The position numbers and the translations under genes were made by a program. A DNA stretch of 17,713 nt. Source: Holophagaceae bacterium UBA1801. GTDB lineage: Bacteria; Acidobacteriota; Holophagae; Holophagales; Holophagaceae. Of the stretch, positions 6,669 to 14,368 are shown piece by piece; within the stretch, counting starts at the first letter, position 1; every line of letters starts with the position of its first letter. The notes beneath the pieces are model-generated. The model searched no databases, was not told the DNA's origin, and saw only the letters and a program-made list of their open reading frames with translations. The stretch spans positions 30,276 through 47,988 of the forward strand of contig DCFP01000144.1 of the NCBI GenBank assembly GCA_002319925.1, read 5' to 3'.

Positions 6669-6764
6669 ACGCGGCTCCTATCCTTTCTCCGATCACCCAA
6701 TATCGGCCCCAGGTTAAGCCCCTATCCGGGTCCGGACGATAGAGAGGTGAATGGAGCCAGCGGT

Positions 6765-8954
6765 TTGAGTCTCCCCACCCGCATCGGAAAATTCGAGATT
6801 GTGAAGCGCCTTGGCAAAGGCACCATGGGGGAGGTCTTCCTGGGCCGGGACACGGTCCTGGGGCGCGAGGTGGCCATCAAGACGATCCTGGCCGGTTCAT
6901 CGTTCGGGGACGAGGCGAAGGCGCGGTTCGAGCGCGAAGCCAAATCAACCGCGCTGCTGAACCACCCGAACATCGTCACGGTATACGAGTTCGGCGAGGA
7001 AGAAGGCATGTACTACCTCGCGATGGAATACCTGGCTGGCGAGGATCTCTGTTCCCTCATCAAGAACCAGTCCTTGAGCCGCGCAGAATCCCTCGAGGTG
7101 CTGGCCCAGGCCTGTGAGGGCCTCGCCTTCGCCCACGAACACGGCGTCATCCACAGGGACGTGAAGCCCGCAAATATCCTCGTAACGCGCCGCGGCAAGA
7201 AGGTGATGGCCAAGCTAATGGATTTCGGCGTCGCTCTGGTGAACCAGTCCACATTGACCCAGCAGGGCATCTGGATGGGCACCGCCAGCTACATGGCGCC
7301 GGAGTACCTGGACACCGGAAAGGCCACGCCGAGTTCCGACATCTTCGCCGTGGGCGTGATGCTCTACGAGGTCATCACCAACGGACGCATGCCCTTCGCC
7401 GGCGAGACCACGACGATGGTGCTCAACGCCATCCTCCGGAAACCGCCCCAGCCGTTCCTGCCCGAGGAGATGCAGGAGGTTTCCCCTCGACTGCTGGACG
7501 TAGTCCGCAAGTCCCTGGCCAAGGATCCCGAAGATCGCTATGCCAGCGCAGATGCCCTCGCGGCCGCGATCCGCGAGAGTCTTACGAACGCTGCGATCGC
7601 GGAGGAGCCTGCTCCGAAGCCGATCCAGCCCACCAAGCGCGATCTCTTCGACCGGCCGCTGATCGTCGGCAAGGGCCCCAAGGCCACCTGTCTGAGCCTG
7701 CGAGCAGCCCTGAGACAAGCGGCCCCGGGTGCCCACATCACCGTCTTGCCGGGGGTCTACAGGGAATCCCTGATAGTGGAAAAAGATGTCGTCATCTCCG
7801 GCGAAGGGGATCCCTCCGAGATCATTCTCGAAGCCAGCCAAGGCCCCTGTCTGACTCTCAAATCCCCAAACGCGCAACTTCAAGGCTTGACCCTGCGCCG
7901 GACGCACCAGGAGGGCAAAGAGGAGGAACCCGTGCTGTCGATGCAGTCCGGCCGGGTAACCATGGAGGATTGCACCCTCGCTGCGCTGAAGGGCGGCGCA
8001 GTGGTGGTCTCCGGCAGCGGAAGCCAGGCCGTGCTCGAACGATGCCGCCTTCAGGGTACCCAGATGGTTTCCATCGAGCTTTCCGCTGGCGCCTCCTTGC
8101 AACTGAATCATTCCTTGGTGGAAGGCCACGCCCGCAAAGGGCTCCGCGTGGGGCAAGGGGCCACTGCGACCCTTGTGCAAACCATCTTCAAGGATGGAGA
8201 TGGCATCGGTATCGGCGTTGAACAGGGGGGTCTGGCGCAGCTGGAAGATTGCACCATCCAGAACTGCAGGGCAGGAGGCCTGGTGGTCCAGACCGAAGGA
8301 CGGGCCAACCTCCAGCGCTGCCGACTGGAAACCAGCAAATATGCAGGGATCCTGGCCTTCGAGAAGGGCCAGGCCAACCTCGAGGAATGCGATATCCAGG
8401 GCCACGAGGCCTCGGGAGTGCACGGTGCGGAGGGGGCCATCATTTCCCTGCGCCAGTGTCATGTGCACCACAATCCGGGCTTTGGCATTTCCGTCATGGA
8501 CCAAGGGCTCTGCACCGTCGAAGGCTGCGAGATCGATGACAATCTCCAGCCGGGCATCATCGTGAACCAGGGCGGCACTGTTCAAGTCAAGAACAGCAAG
8601 CTCCACGATGGACAGTCCCTGGGCGTGGTATGCATGGCCATGGGCCGGGGAGTGCTGGAAGGGTGCGAGATCTATGGAAACGCGCGCAGCGGCGCCAAGG
8701 TCGAGCGGGGCGGCAGCCTGCTGCTCGTGCGCTGCATCCTGCGCGATGGCCGGGACACGGGCATGCTGCTCTTCGAGGATGCCGAACTGACGCTGGAGGA
8801 ATGCGTCGTTCACCGCAACGCGAGGGGCGGAATCCTGCTGGCGAAGGATGCTTCGGATCCCATCCTCCGGGGGGGCAACCAGATCGATGACGATCTGCTG
8901 CGGGCCAATCCCCAAGGGGGTTTCACCAAGCTCACGCCCATCAAACGTCGCTGA
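6765..8954 (+). CDS. Ser/Thr protein kinase with C-terminal parallel beta-helix
   Basis: A 729-aa soluble protein. A Hanks-type kinase domain occupies about 8-275, with glycine loop GKGTMGEV, Lys39 (VAIK), HRDVKPAN (130-137), DFG (153-155) and a MAPEY substrate-side motif. The RD catalytic loop suggests activation-loop control. From about 310 to 725 the chain is a run of repeats of about 22-23 residues (for example LEECDIQGHEASGVHG), typical of right-handed parallel beta-helices of the NosD/PbH1 kind. There is no transmembrane segment, unlike PknB-type receptors. I prefer TTG 6765, with GGAG 8 nt upstream. In-frame alternatives are GTG 6747 and TTG 6666, neither with a good Shine-Dalgarno sequence. 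The helix may bind a ligand, carbohydrate or protein. Its role is unknown. Confidence 0.92.
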   Translation: MSLPTRIGKFEIVKRLGKGTMGEVFLGRDTVLGREVAIKTILAGSSFGDEAKARFEREAKSTALLNHPNIVTVYEFGEEEGMYYLAMEYLAGEDLCSLIKNQSLSRAESLEVLAQACEGLAFAHEHGVIHRDVKPANILVTRRGKKVMAKLMDFGVALVNQSTLTQQGIWMGTASYMAPEYLDTGKATPSSDIFAVGVMLYEVITNGRMPFAGETTTMVLNAILRKPPQPFLPEEMQEVSPRLLDVVRKSLAKDPEDRYASADALAAAIRESLTNAAIAEEPAPKPIQPTKRDLFDRPLIVGKGPKATCLSLRAALRQAAPGAHITVLPGVYRESLIVEKDVVISGEGDPSEIILEASQGPCLTLKSPNAQLQGLTLRRTHQEGKEEEPVLSMQSGRVTMEDCTLAALKGGAVVVSGSGSQAVLERCRLQGTQMVSIELSAGASLQLNHSLVEGHARKGLRVGQGATATLVQTIFKDGDGIGIGVEQGGLAQLEDCTIQNCRAGGLVVQTEGRANLQRCRLETSKYAGILAFEKGQANLEECDIQGHEASGVHGAEGAIISLRQCHVHHNPGFGISVMDQGLCTVEGCEIDDNLQPGIIVNQGGTVQVKNSKLHDGQSLGVVCMAMGRGVLEGCEIYGNARSGAKVERGGSLLLVRCILRDGRDTGMLLFEDAELTLEECVVHRNARGGILLAKDASDPILRGGNQIDDDLLRANPQGGFTKLTPIKRR

Positions 8955-10241
8955 TCAATCGGTTCCCATTCCGATTTCGAGCAGGCTGTCGAGGCTTTCA
9001 ATCCACTGCGAATCGTCGCCCTTGCATGCCAAGAACCGCGTTCCCTCGGACTGCCCAAGGAGCATGGTGGGGTCCAGTTCCTCACAAAGGATCAGCGTGG
9101 GCACATCGCCGAGGGAAGCCAACTGGCGTTCGAGATGCCTCACCGCAGCCAAAGGTTCCTCATCTCCCACCCGTGCCAGCAGCAAGTCCATCATCACCAG
9201 TTTGGGCTTGAGCTTGTTGGAACCTTCCCAGAGCCCTTTGGCAGCCTCGACGTCCCTGACGATATCGAGGCGATGGTAGCCGTTGTTCCACAAGCCCTGC
9301 TCGCAGCGCTTCGTCAGGGCGCTTTCCTGGCCTACCAGAACCAGCCAAGCCGTCTTCCTCTGCAGGAGGAACAATGGATCGGAGGTTTCACGCTCCTTTA
9401 CGCGGTCTTCCTCCTTGGGAACCACGGAATCCCGTGTGTGTGAGCCGGTATCGGTGCGCCCAATTCCTGAGGACTCCGAATGCGCCGCACCGGACCGGGA
9501 CTGGAACAGCTTTTCCCTGAAGGCTAAGGAATCGCCGATCATCCTGGCCTGATCCTCGCTCAGTTCACCGAAGTCCAATCCAAGCAGAACCTCACTGCCT
9601 CGCTCGCTGGAATGGGTCACCCGGCCCGAAACCTCGATGAGGGGAAGCCTGGGCAAATCCTGGATTCGAACTCGAGGGAAACTGCTGCCACGGTCGAAGA
9701 GAGCGGTCCGGACAGGGATCCGGATGCCATCATCCAGCTTCAGCACCCGGTCGACTCTGAGGCAGAGGCCGCCCATGCAGATGTTCACCAGCGGGCCGGC
9801 GACGCCAAGGCCTGGAATGCCCCCATCGGATCCGATCACATAGGCATTTTCCCGGGGACGGAAGGGAAAGCGCTTATGCCTGCGGCGATCCGCAAAAACC
9901 AGCTTCTCCGGTTGCGAGAAGCGGTACTGCAGATAAGCCTCGCGCTGGACGAAGGTGATAAGAGACTCATAGCGCTGCTCGTCCACCGCGAACACCATGC
10001 GGAAGACGGCGCCACCCAAAAGCTCATGGGGCAACGGCCGAACAAGTTTCAGAATGAGTTCATTGGTTTCGGGTACGAGGCTCTGGATGGTCGAGGCATA
10101 GGGCAGCGTACTGGTCCCCTCCACTTTGATAGGGAACTCCGTCTCCGACTCGAGAAGCTGGCGCATGGCGTTCCGGAGGAGTTGAGGGTCCTCGATGGGC
10201 TCATCCTGCCCCGTGTTTTTTCCCGCCTTTGGCCAGTTCAT
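8955..10241 (-). CDS. PilZ-domain protein with C-terminal pseudo-receiver
   Basis: A 428-aa soluble protein. Residues 20-115 resemble a YcgR-like N-terminal (flagellar brake) domain. A PilZ domain follows from about 118 to 245, with RRRHKR (119-124; Arg120 and Arg124 as the RxxxR) and NICMGG (153-158), where the usual Ser of (D/N)xSxxG is Cys. This predicts c-di-GMP binding, possibly modified. A low-complexity linker (250-290) leads to a receiver-like fold (298-425), with VMMD placing Asp352 at the phosphoacceptor position and Lys407 late. The acidic pair at the start of a true receiver is replaced by WLVLVGQES, so phosphorylation is doubtful. Its stop codon abuts the stop of the convergent kinase gene. 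The start codon lies in a predicted mRNA hairpin (10239-10274). Confidence 0.88.
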   Translation of the reverse strand: MNWPKAGKNTGQDEPIEDPQLLRNAMRQLLESETEFPIKVEGTSTLPYASTIQSLVPETNELILKLVRPLPHELLGGAVFRMVFAVDEQRYESLITFVQREAYLQYRFSQPEKLVFADRRRHKRFPFRPRENAYVIGSDGGIPGLGVAGPLVNICMGGLCLRVDRVLKLDDGIRIPVRTALFDRGSSFPRVRIQDLPRLPLIEVSGRVTHSSERGSEVLLGLDFGELSEDQARMIGDSLAFREKLFQSRSGAAHSESSGIGRTDTGSHTRDSVVPKEEDRVKERETSDPLFLLQRKTAWLVLVGQESALTKRCEQGLWNNGYHRLDIVRDVEAAKGLWEGSNKLKPKLVMMDLLLARVGDEEPLAAVRHLERQLASLGDVPTLILCEELDPTMLLGQSEGTRFLACKGDDSQWIESLDSLLEIGMGTD

Positions 10242-10274
10242 CTACCGGTGCATCCTCAAGGTCACCTTTAGATG
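10239..10274 (-). promoter_or_regulatory. Start-codon hairpin of the PilZ gene mRNA
   Basis: In the minus-strand transcript CATCTA (10274-10269) pairs with TAGATG (10244-10239), which contains the AUG. GGTG (10266-10263) pairs with CACC (10250-10247) inside it. A 2x2 mismatch separates the two stems. The 12-nt loop holds TTGAGG, the only Shine-Dalgarno-like sequence. The fold could limit translation. Confidence 0.4.
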
Positions 10275-10353
10275 AAAATCGGCCAATCCCCCCCGATGTT
10301 GAATAACGGGGCCCCATCCGCGATCGCAAGTCGAAGGCGTAGCGGGAGCGGGA

Positions 10354-10374
10354 GCACCGTGCAGTGCACGGTGC
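10354..10374 (+). repeat. CAGTG palindrome, copy 2
   Basis: Arms GCACCGTGCA and TGCACGGTGC flank a single G. It is preceded by GAGCGGGA and followed by GAT, as in copies 1 and 3. The outer stem is not at the standard distance. Only CCCCA (10312-10316) with TGGGG (10379-10383) could replace it. Confidence 0.7.
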
Positions 10375-10389
10375 GATCTGGGGGAGGGT

Positions 10390-10460
10390 TCCCGCCGCCA
10401 CGAACGCAGTGAGTGGGAGCGAAGCCCAGTGGGCTTCGCGATCGGCGGGATCGGCGAAGC
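10390..10460 (+). repeat. CAGTG double-stem hairpin element, copy 3
   Basis: Outer arm TCCCGCCG (10390-10397), 21-nt box ending GTGAGTGGGA (10398-10418), palindrome arms GCGAAGCCCA and TGGGCTTCGC around G (10419-10439), GAT linker, outer arm CGGCGGGA (10443-10450), then GCGAAGC (10454-10460). It has the same segment lengths as copy 1 with different, still complementary, stems. The final GCGAAGC can also pair with GCTTCGC at 10433-10439, giving an alternative fold. With copy 2 it occupies the gap between ychF and the PilZ gene, antisense to both transcripts. Confidence 0.75.
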
Positions 10461-10489
10461 TCTATGCCCTCGTCAATTGGAATGAAGCA

Positions 10490-11590
10490 TCAGACGTTGA
10501 ACAGGAAGATCATCACGTCGCCGTCCTTCACGACGTAGTTCTTCCCTTCCATCCTCATCTTGCCGGTCTCCTTCGCCTTGTGCTCGCCGTGGCAGGCGAT
10601 GTAATCCTCGTAGGGAATCACCTGGGCCCGGATGAAGCCCCGCTCGAAATCGGAGTGGATGACCCCTGCCGCCTGGGGAGCCGTGGCGCCGATGGGGATG
10701 GTCCAGGCGCGAACCTCCTTAGGCCCGGCGGTGAAATAAGTCTGGAGACTGAGAAGCGTGAAGGCTGCCCGGATGAACCGGTTCAAACCCGGTTCGCTGA
10801 GCCCTGCTTCTTCCAGGAACATGGGCTGGTCTTCCGAGGGAAGCTGGACGATGTCAGCTTCCAGCTTCGCGCAGATGGGAATCACGGCCCATCCCCGTTC
10901 AGTGGCCAGCTGCTCCAGTGCCGCATAGTGGGCATTGCCCGAGGGATTCGGGATGTCCTTCTCGTCGATGTTGCCCACGAGCAGCACCGGCATCAAGGTC
11001 AACAGACAGTAGCTCTTGATGGCGTGCAATTCCTCGTGGTTGAGACCGACCGTGGCGGCCCAGCGGCCTTCGTTCAAAACTCCATGCACCTTTTCGAGAA
11101 TGCCCACCAGATACTGGGATTCCTTGTTCCCGCTCTTGGCGGTCTTCTGGTGCTTGTCCAGAGACTTCTCGACGATCTCGAGATCCTTGATGATCAATTC
11201 CATGTCCACGATATCCACATCGCGGCGGGCGTTCAGATCGCCCTCCACATGGGGCATATCGGGATTCTCGAAACAGCGGACCACCTGGACCAGGGCATCC
11301 ATGTCGCGGATGTCCTGCAGGAAGGAGTTCCCAAGACCCTCGCCCTTGCTGGAGCCGCGGACCAGACCGGGGATGTCCACGAACTCCTGGGTAGCGTGCA
11401 TGATGCGCGCAGGGTTGACAATCTCCGCCAGCTTGCCCAGGCGGCTGTCCGGAACGTCCACGATGCCCGTGGCGGCCGTGGTGGTGCAGAAGAGGAAGTT
11501 GCCAGAGGCCGCGTCACCCTTCGTCATCGCGTTGAACAAGACCGATTTGCCCACACCGGGCAGACCCACGATGCCGCACTTCACCGCCAT
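10490..11590 (-). CDS. ychF: YchF family redox-regulated ATPase/GTPase
   Basis: A 366-aa Obg-family P-loop protein (YchF/OLA1), a cytosolic nucleotidase associated with ribosomes and stress responses. P-loop GLPGVGKS is at 9-16, G3 is DIPGLVRG followed by SSKGEGLGN, a central coiled helical insert is present, and the C-terminal TGS domain includes GVIHSDFERGFIRAQV. G4 appears as GNIDEKD, in the variable position that gives YchF its ATP preference. The switch segment is NFLFCTTTAATG rather than the common NYPFATIEPNVG, a divergent version. ATG 11590 has GGAGGAA just upstream. An in-frame ATG 51 bp earlier has no support. It lies 54 bp after the epimerase gene and is probably cotranscribed with it. 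Confidence 0.95.
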   Translation of the reverse strand: MAVKCGIVGLPGVGKSVLFNAMTKGDAASGNFLFCTTTAATGIVDVPDSRLGKLAEIVNPARIMHATQEFVDIPGLVRGSSKGEGLGNSFLQDIRDMDALVQVVRCFENPDMPHVEGDLNARRDVDIVDMELIIKDLEIVEKSLDKHQKTAKSGNKESQYLVGILEKVHGVLNEGRWAATVGLNHEELHAIKSYCLLTLMPVLLVGNIDEKDIPNPSGNAHYAALEQLATERGWAVIPICAKLEADIVQLPSEDQPMFLEEAGLSEPGLNRFIRAAFTLLSLQTYFTAGPKEVRAWTIPIGATAPQAAGVIHSDFERGFIRAQVIPYEDYIACHGEHKAKETGKMRMEGKNYVVKDGDVMIFLFNV

Positions 11591-11644
11591 GACTTCCTCC
11601 AGACCAAGATTCCAGTGTCCCAGAGCACTGGCGAAGGTCAAGAA

Positions 11645-12520
11645 TCAAGGTTCCGTGATCACCGAGACGGTATACCGGAAGTAGCGGCGGCCACCGGGCG
11701 GAAGAATCATGATGCCCGGCTTGTCCATGAATTCACCGTCGAAGTCGGAGGGACTCGGCAGCCCCCGCCATGGCTCGATGCAGATGAATCCCGCGCCAGG
11801 CTTGGTCCAGACGCCCAGTTGCTCGAACCCTTCCCATGCGAATTCCAGCACGGGCGTGCCTGGGGCATCGAACCGGACCTTCTTGCTGCGCAGCTGATCG
11901 AAGATGAGCACGTCGTCCTTGAAGAGTTCGTCCTTGAGCTGCAACACCCGATCCTGCACCGGGCAAGGATAGGGATGGGAATCCAGCAGACCATCGATCT
12001 GGCGCCGGATGGGCGCGTCCTCCGGCACTTCGAATTTGATCCGATGTTCGTCTCTCGCGGCGGTCGGAAGCAGGGGCCACCGGAAGGCGGGATGGGCTCC
12101 CAGACTCGCGGGCATCGGCTCCTGGCCAGTGTTGATGAGTTCGTAGACGACCCGAAGAGCGGAACCTTCAAGGGCGATGTTGATCCTCAGTTCGAAGGGA
12201 AACGGATACATGGCTCGCGTGGTGGCATCGTCCCTGAGCACCAGCGTGCAGTCCTCGCGGGTGAGCCGCACCATCGTGAAGGCCAGGCCCCGTGCGAATC
12301 CGTGGGGAGACATGCGGTACTCGCCACCTTTGTGGCGCAGAGTGTCGCCCTTGAGCCGGCCCACGATCGGGAACAGGTGGGGCGAGAATCGCGGCCATAC
12401 TGCGGGATTCCCATCCCACAACAGGTCGATGCCGCCAAGTGTCTGCAAGCGACAGAGCTCGGCTCCCTGGGCCTTCACGGAGGCCCTCAGGAACAGGTTC
12501 TGGAGGATGCAGGAATCCAT
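11645..12520 (-). CDS. Aldose 1-epimerase (GalM/LacX-like) family protein
   Basis: A 291-aa galactose-mutarotase-fold protein, probably interconverting sugar anomers or acting on a phosphosugar in the cytoplasm. Visible family features are GAEL near the start, the LLWDGNPAVWPRFSPHLFPIVG segment around residues 32-53, HGFAR (catalytic-region His), GAHPAFRWPL (second His) and the late FICIEPW (catalytic Glu). These fit the LacX-like branch better than classical GalM. ATG 12520 is supported by GGAGAGGAC immediately upstream. An in-frame ATG at 12559 lacks a Shine-Dalgarno sequence. The hairpin CCAGTG/CACTGG (11612-11631) lies between this gene and ychF and has no T-run. Confidence 0.88.
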   Translation of the reverse strand: MDSCILQNLFLRASVKAQGAELCRLQTLGGIDLLWDGNPAVWPRFSPHLFPIVGRLKGDTLRHKGGEYRMSPHGFARGLAFTMVRLTREDCTLVLRDDATTRAMYPFPFELRINIALEGSALRVVYELINTGQEPMPASLGAHPAFRWPLLPTAARDEHRIKFEVPEDAPIRRQIDGLLDSHPYPCPVQDRVLQLKDELFKDDVLIFDQLRSKKVRFDAPGTPVLEFAWEGFEQLGVWTKPGAGFICIEPWRGLPSPSDFDGEFMDKPGIMILPPGGRRYFRYTVSVITEP

Positions 12521-12605
12521 GTCCTCTCCATAAGTGGTCCAGCCATGGTAGCCCGACAAGGGCCGGCTGGCGCCAATGAATTATGTCGCGGGCTGGTCGG
12601 TGAAA

Positions 12606-12676
12606 ACAGGCAGCGCCTGCCTACGGATCTTCGGCCTTTGGCGAATTCCAGATCGAAAATCGGGCGAGATTTCGCC
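12606..12676 (-). terminator. Tandem hairpins after clpP, probable terminators
   Basis: Downstream of clpP on the minus strand are two hairpins, each followed by four T. The first is GGCGA/TCGCC (12676-12663), then CGATTTT. The second is AGGCAG/CTGCCT with loop GCG (12622-12608), then GTTTTC. The stems are short, but the repetition and position favour transcription termination of the clpP cluster. Confidence 0.45.
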
Positions 12677-12707
12677 TAAATTCCAGCAAGCTATTCCGCC
12701 GGATCCA

Positions 12708-13304
12708 TCAAGGACGTTCGGTGAGCACCTTGTCGATGATGCCGTATTCCATGGCCTCGTCAGCGCTCATGAAGTAGTCACGGTCCATGTCCTTGACGAC
12801 CTTCTTGAGGGGCTGGTTCGTGTGCTTCGCAAGGGCCGCCGCCAGATTATCCTTCAGGCGCTGGATCTCCTTGAAGGTGATCTCGATATCGGAAGCCTGG
12901 CCCTGGGCGCCGCCCGAGGGCTGGTGGATCATGATACGGGCGCTGGGAAGGGCGAAACGCTTGCCCTTGGTGCCGGCAGCCAGCAGATGAGCCGCCATGC
13001 TGGCAGCCTGGCCGATGCAGTAGGTGACGATGTCGTTCTTCACGAATTGCATGGTGTCGTAGATCGCAAGACCAGAGGTGACACTGCCGCCAGGACTGTT
13101 GATGTAGATTTGGATGTCCTTGTCCGGGTCCTCGCTCTCGAGGAACAGCATCTGCGCGACAATGGCGTTTGCCACGGAATCATCAATGGCGGTTCCCATG
13201 AAAATGATGTTGTCCTTCAACAGTCTCGAGTAGATGTCATAGCTTCGTTCACCCCGAGGGGTCTCCTCGATGACGATGGGCGGATAGTAGGCGTGTTCGA
13301 ACAT
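12708..13304 (-). CDS. clpP: ATP-dependent Clp protease proteolytic subunit ClpP
   Basis: A 198-aa serine peptidase subunit that assembles into tetradecamers and degrades proteins delivered by Clp ATPases. The catalytic triad is visible: Ser102 in GQAASMAAHLLAAG, His127 in RIMIHQPSGG, and Asp176 in DRDYFMSADEA. The oligomer and substrate-groove motif INSPGGSVTSGLAIYDTMQ is conserved. The active-site segment has SMAAH where SMGAF/SMAAV is usual, a minor change. ATG 13304 follows GAGGAG at ideal spacing. Upstream in-frame ATGs overlap that Shine-Dalgarno sequence. It starts 34 bp after the NagZ-like gene, with no room for a separate strong promoter. No clpX or lon follows, unlike the common tig-clpP-clpX order. 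Confidence 0.96.
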   Translation of the reverse strand: MFEHAYYPPIVIEETPRGERSYDIYSRLLKDNIIFMGTAIDDSVANAIVAQMLFLESEDPDKDIQIYINSPGGSVTSGLAIYDTMQFVKNDIVTYCIGQAASMAAHLLAAGTKGKRFALPSARIMIHQPSGGAQGQASDIEITFKEIQRLKDNLAAALAKHTNQPLKKVVKDMDRDYFMSADEAMEYGIIDKVLTERP

Positions 13305-13338
13305 GGGACTCCTCATTCGGTTTCCAGGATAACGGGAA

Positions 13339-14361
13339 TCAGTAATTACTCGCCTCCCGCTGGATGGATTCCAGCCACTGATCCCAGATCTTGCGGTCAA
13401 AACGAAGCTTGTCGGGCTGCTTCAGATTGGCCCGGAACTGCCCGAAGCGATGGGCTGCGGGAGCGACGAGGGATTCCGGCATCTTGAGGGCAGCCTCGGC
13501 GCAGGCCTGGATGCCCTGCGGGGTCTGGCAGACCAGCAGCGCCTGATGACCCGCCTCGAGACACAACCTCACGCGATCCTCCCAGCTCCAATCCGAACAG
13601 CCGCCCATTTCCATATCATCGGGGATCCAGCGGCCCTGGATGCCCCAAGGATTCGATGCCACTGTGCCGCGATGGAGGCTCGCGGGAAGTCCTCCCGTGC
13701 CTGGGGTCCGGAGATGAGCCACCATGACTAGACGATCCTGATGGGCCAATGCGCGGAAGGGCGATAGATTCTTGGAAATTTGCTCCATGTCCCGCTGCTC
13801 GGGCAGGGAACGATGGCTGTCCACCTTGGTTCCCCCCAGCCCGGGGAAGTGTTTCAAACAGCCGCGTACACCCATGGATTCCAGCCCGGAGAGGAAAGCA
13901 CCAGCCGCGCGTACCGTGGAGGCGGGATCCTCGCTGGCGGTGCGATCACCGATCCCCGTTCCAGGATTGCCATCATGCAAGTCGGCGACCGGTGCGAAAT
14001 CGACGCTGAAGCCAAGAAGACTCAGTCCCTTGCCCCACAATTTGCCCCATCGTTCGCAGGCGGCAGTGCCTCCCTTCGACCAGATGGCGTGGAAACTCGG
14101 GGTGCCGCCAACCCAGCACTTGAGGCGGGATACGGCTCCCCCCTCCTGGTCAATGGCGATGGGCAGCATCCTCTCCCTGCCCCATCGGTGCTGCAGATCC
14201 CGAATCAGGCCATGACACCGTTCAGGCCCCGTCGCGGGATTTGGGTCGAGGTTGCGCGCGAAGAAGACAAGGCCGCCAGGGGTGAAACCGGGGTCCACCT
14301 GGGATCCGTCCAGGCCTTCGAATCCTGTCCAGAGAAGTTCATGAGCCGTGGAGTTCGTCAT
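13339..14361 (-). CDS. Glycoside hydrolase family 3 protein (NagZ-like)
   Basis: A 340-aa single-domain GH3 enzyme resembling beta-N-acetylhexosaminidase NagZ, which removes GlcNAc during peptidoglycan recycling. Motifs present: IAIDQEGG (68-75), FAPVADL (122-128), KHFPGLGG (170-177), DSH (181-183, the His acid/base loop) and PDDMEMGG (247-254, nucleophile Asp). Deviations: the Arg after DQEGG is Ala, and KHFPGHGDT reads KHFPGLGGT, so substrate contacts may differ from classical NagZ. There is no signal peptide, consistent with a cytosolic location. ATG 14361 has AAAGGTGA upstream and lies 7 nt after the preceding response-regulator stop, so it is translationally coupled. Confidence 0.88.
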   Translation of the reverse strand: MTNSTAHELLWTGFEGLDGSQVDPGFTPGGLVFFARNLDPNPATGPERCHGLIRDLQHRWGRERMLPIAIDQEGGAVSRLKCWVGGTPSFHAIWSKGGTAACERWGKLWGKGLSLLGFSVDFAPVADLHDGNPGTGIGDRTASEDPASTVRAAGAFLSGLESMGVRGCLKHFPGLGGTKVDSHRSLPEQRDMEQISKNLSPFRALAHQDRLVMVAHLRTPGTGGLPASLHRGTVASNPWGIQGRWIPDDMEMGGCSDWSWEDRVRLCLEAGHQALLVCQTPQGIQACAEAALKMPESLVAPAAHRFGQFRANLKQPDKLRFDRKIWDQWLESIQREASNY

Positions 14362-14368
14362 GGCACGG

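Noticed and set aside
7215..8915. Minus-strand open frame of 566 codons
   Set aside because: It is entirely antisense to the kinase/beta-helix gene. Its apparent repeats mirror the beta-helix repeats and no domain is recognisable.
172..10460. CRISPR array
   Set aside because: The copies are dispersed, differ in stem sequence and are not regularly spaced. No cas genes are present.
10364..12679. Plus-strand open frame of 771 codons
   Set aside because: It lies opposite ychF and the epimerase gene, starts inside the hairpin elements, and has low-complexity His/Gln/Asp-rich content with no domain. It is a high-GC shadow frame.
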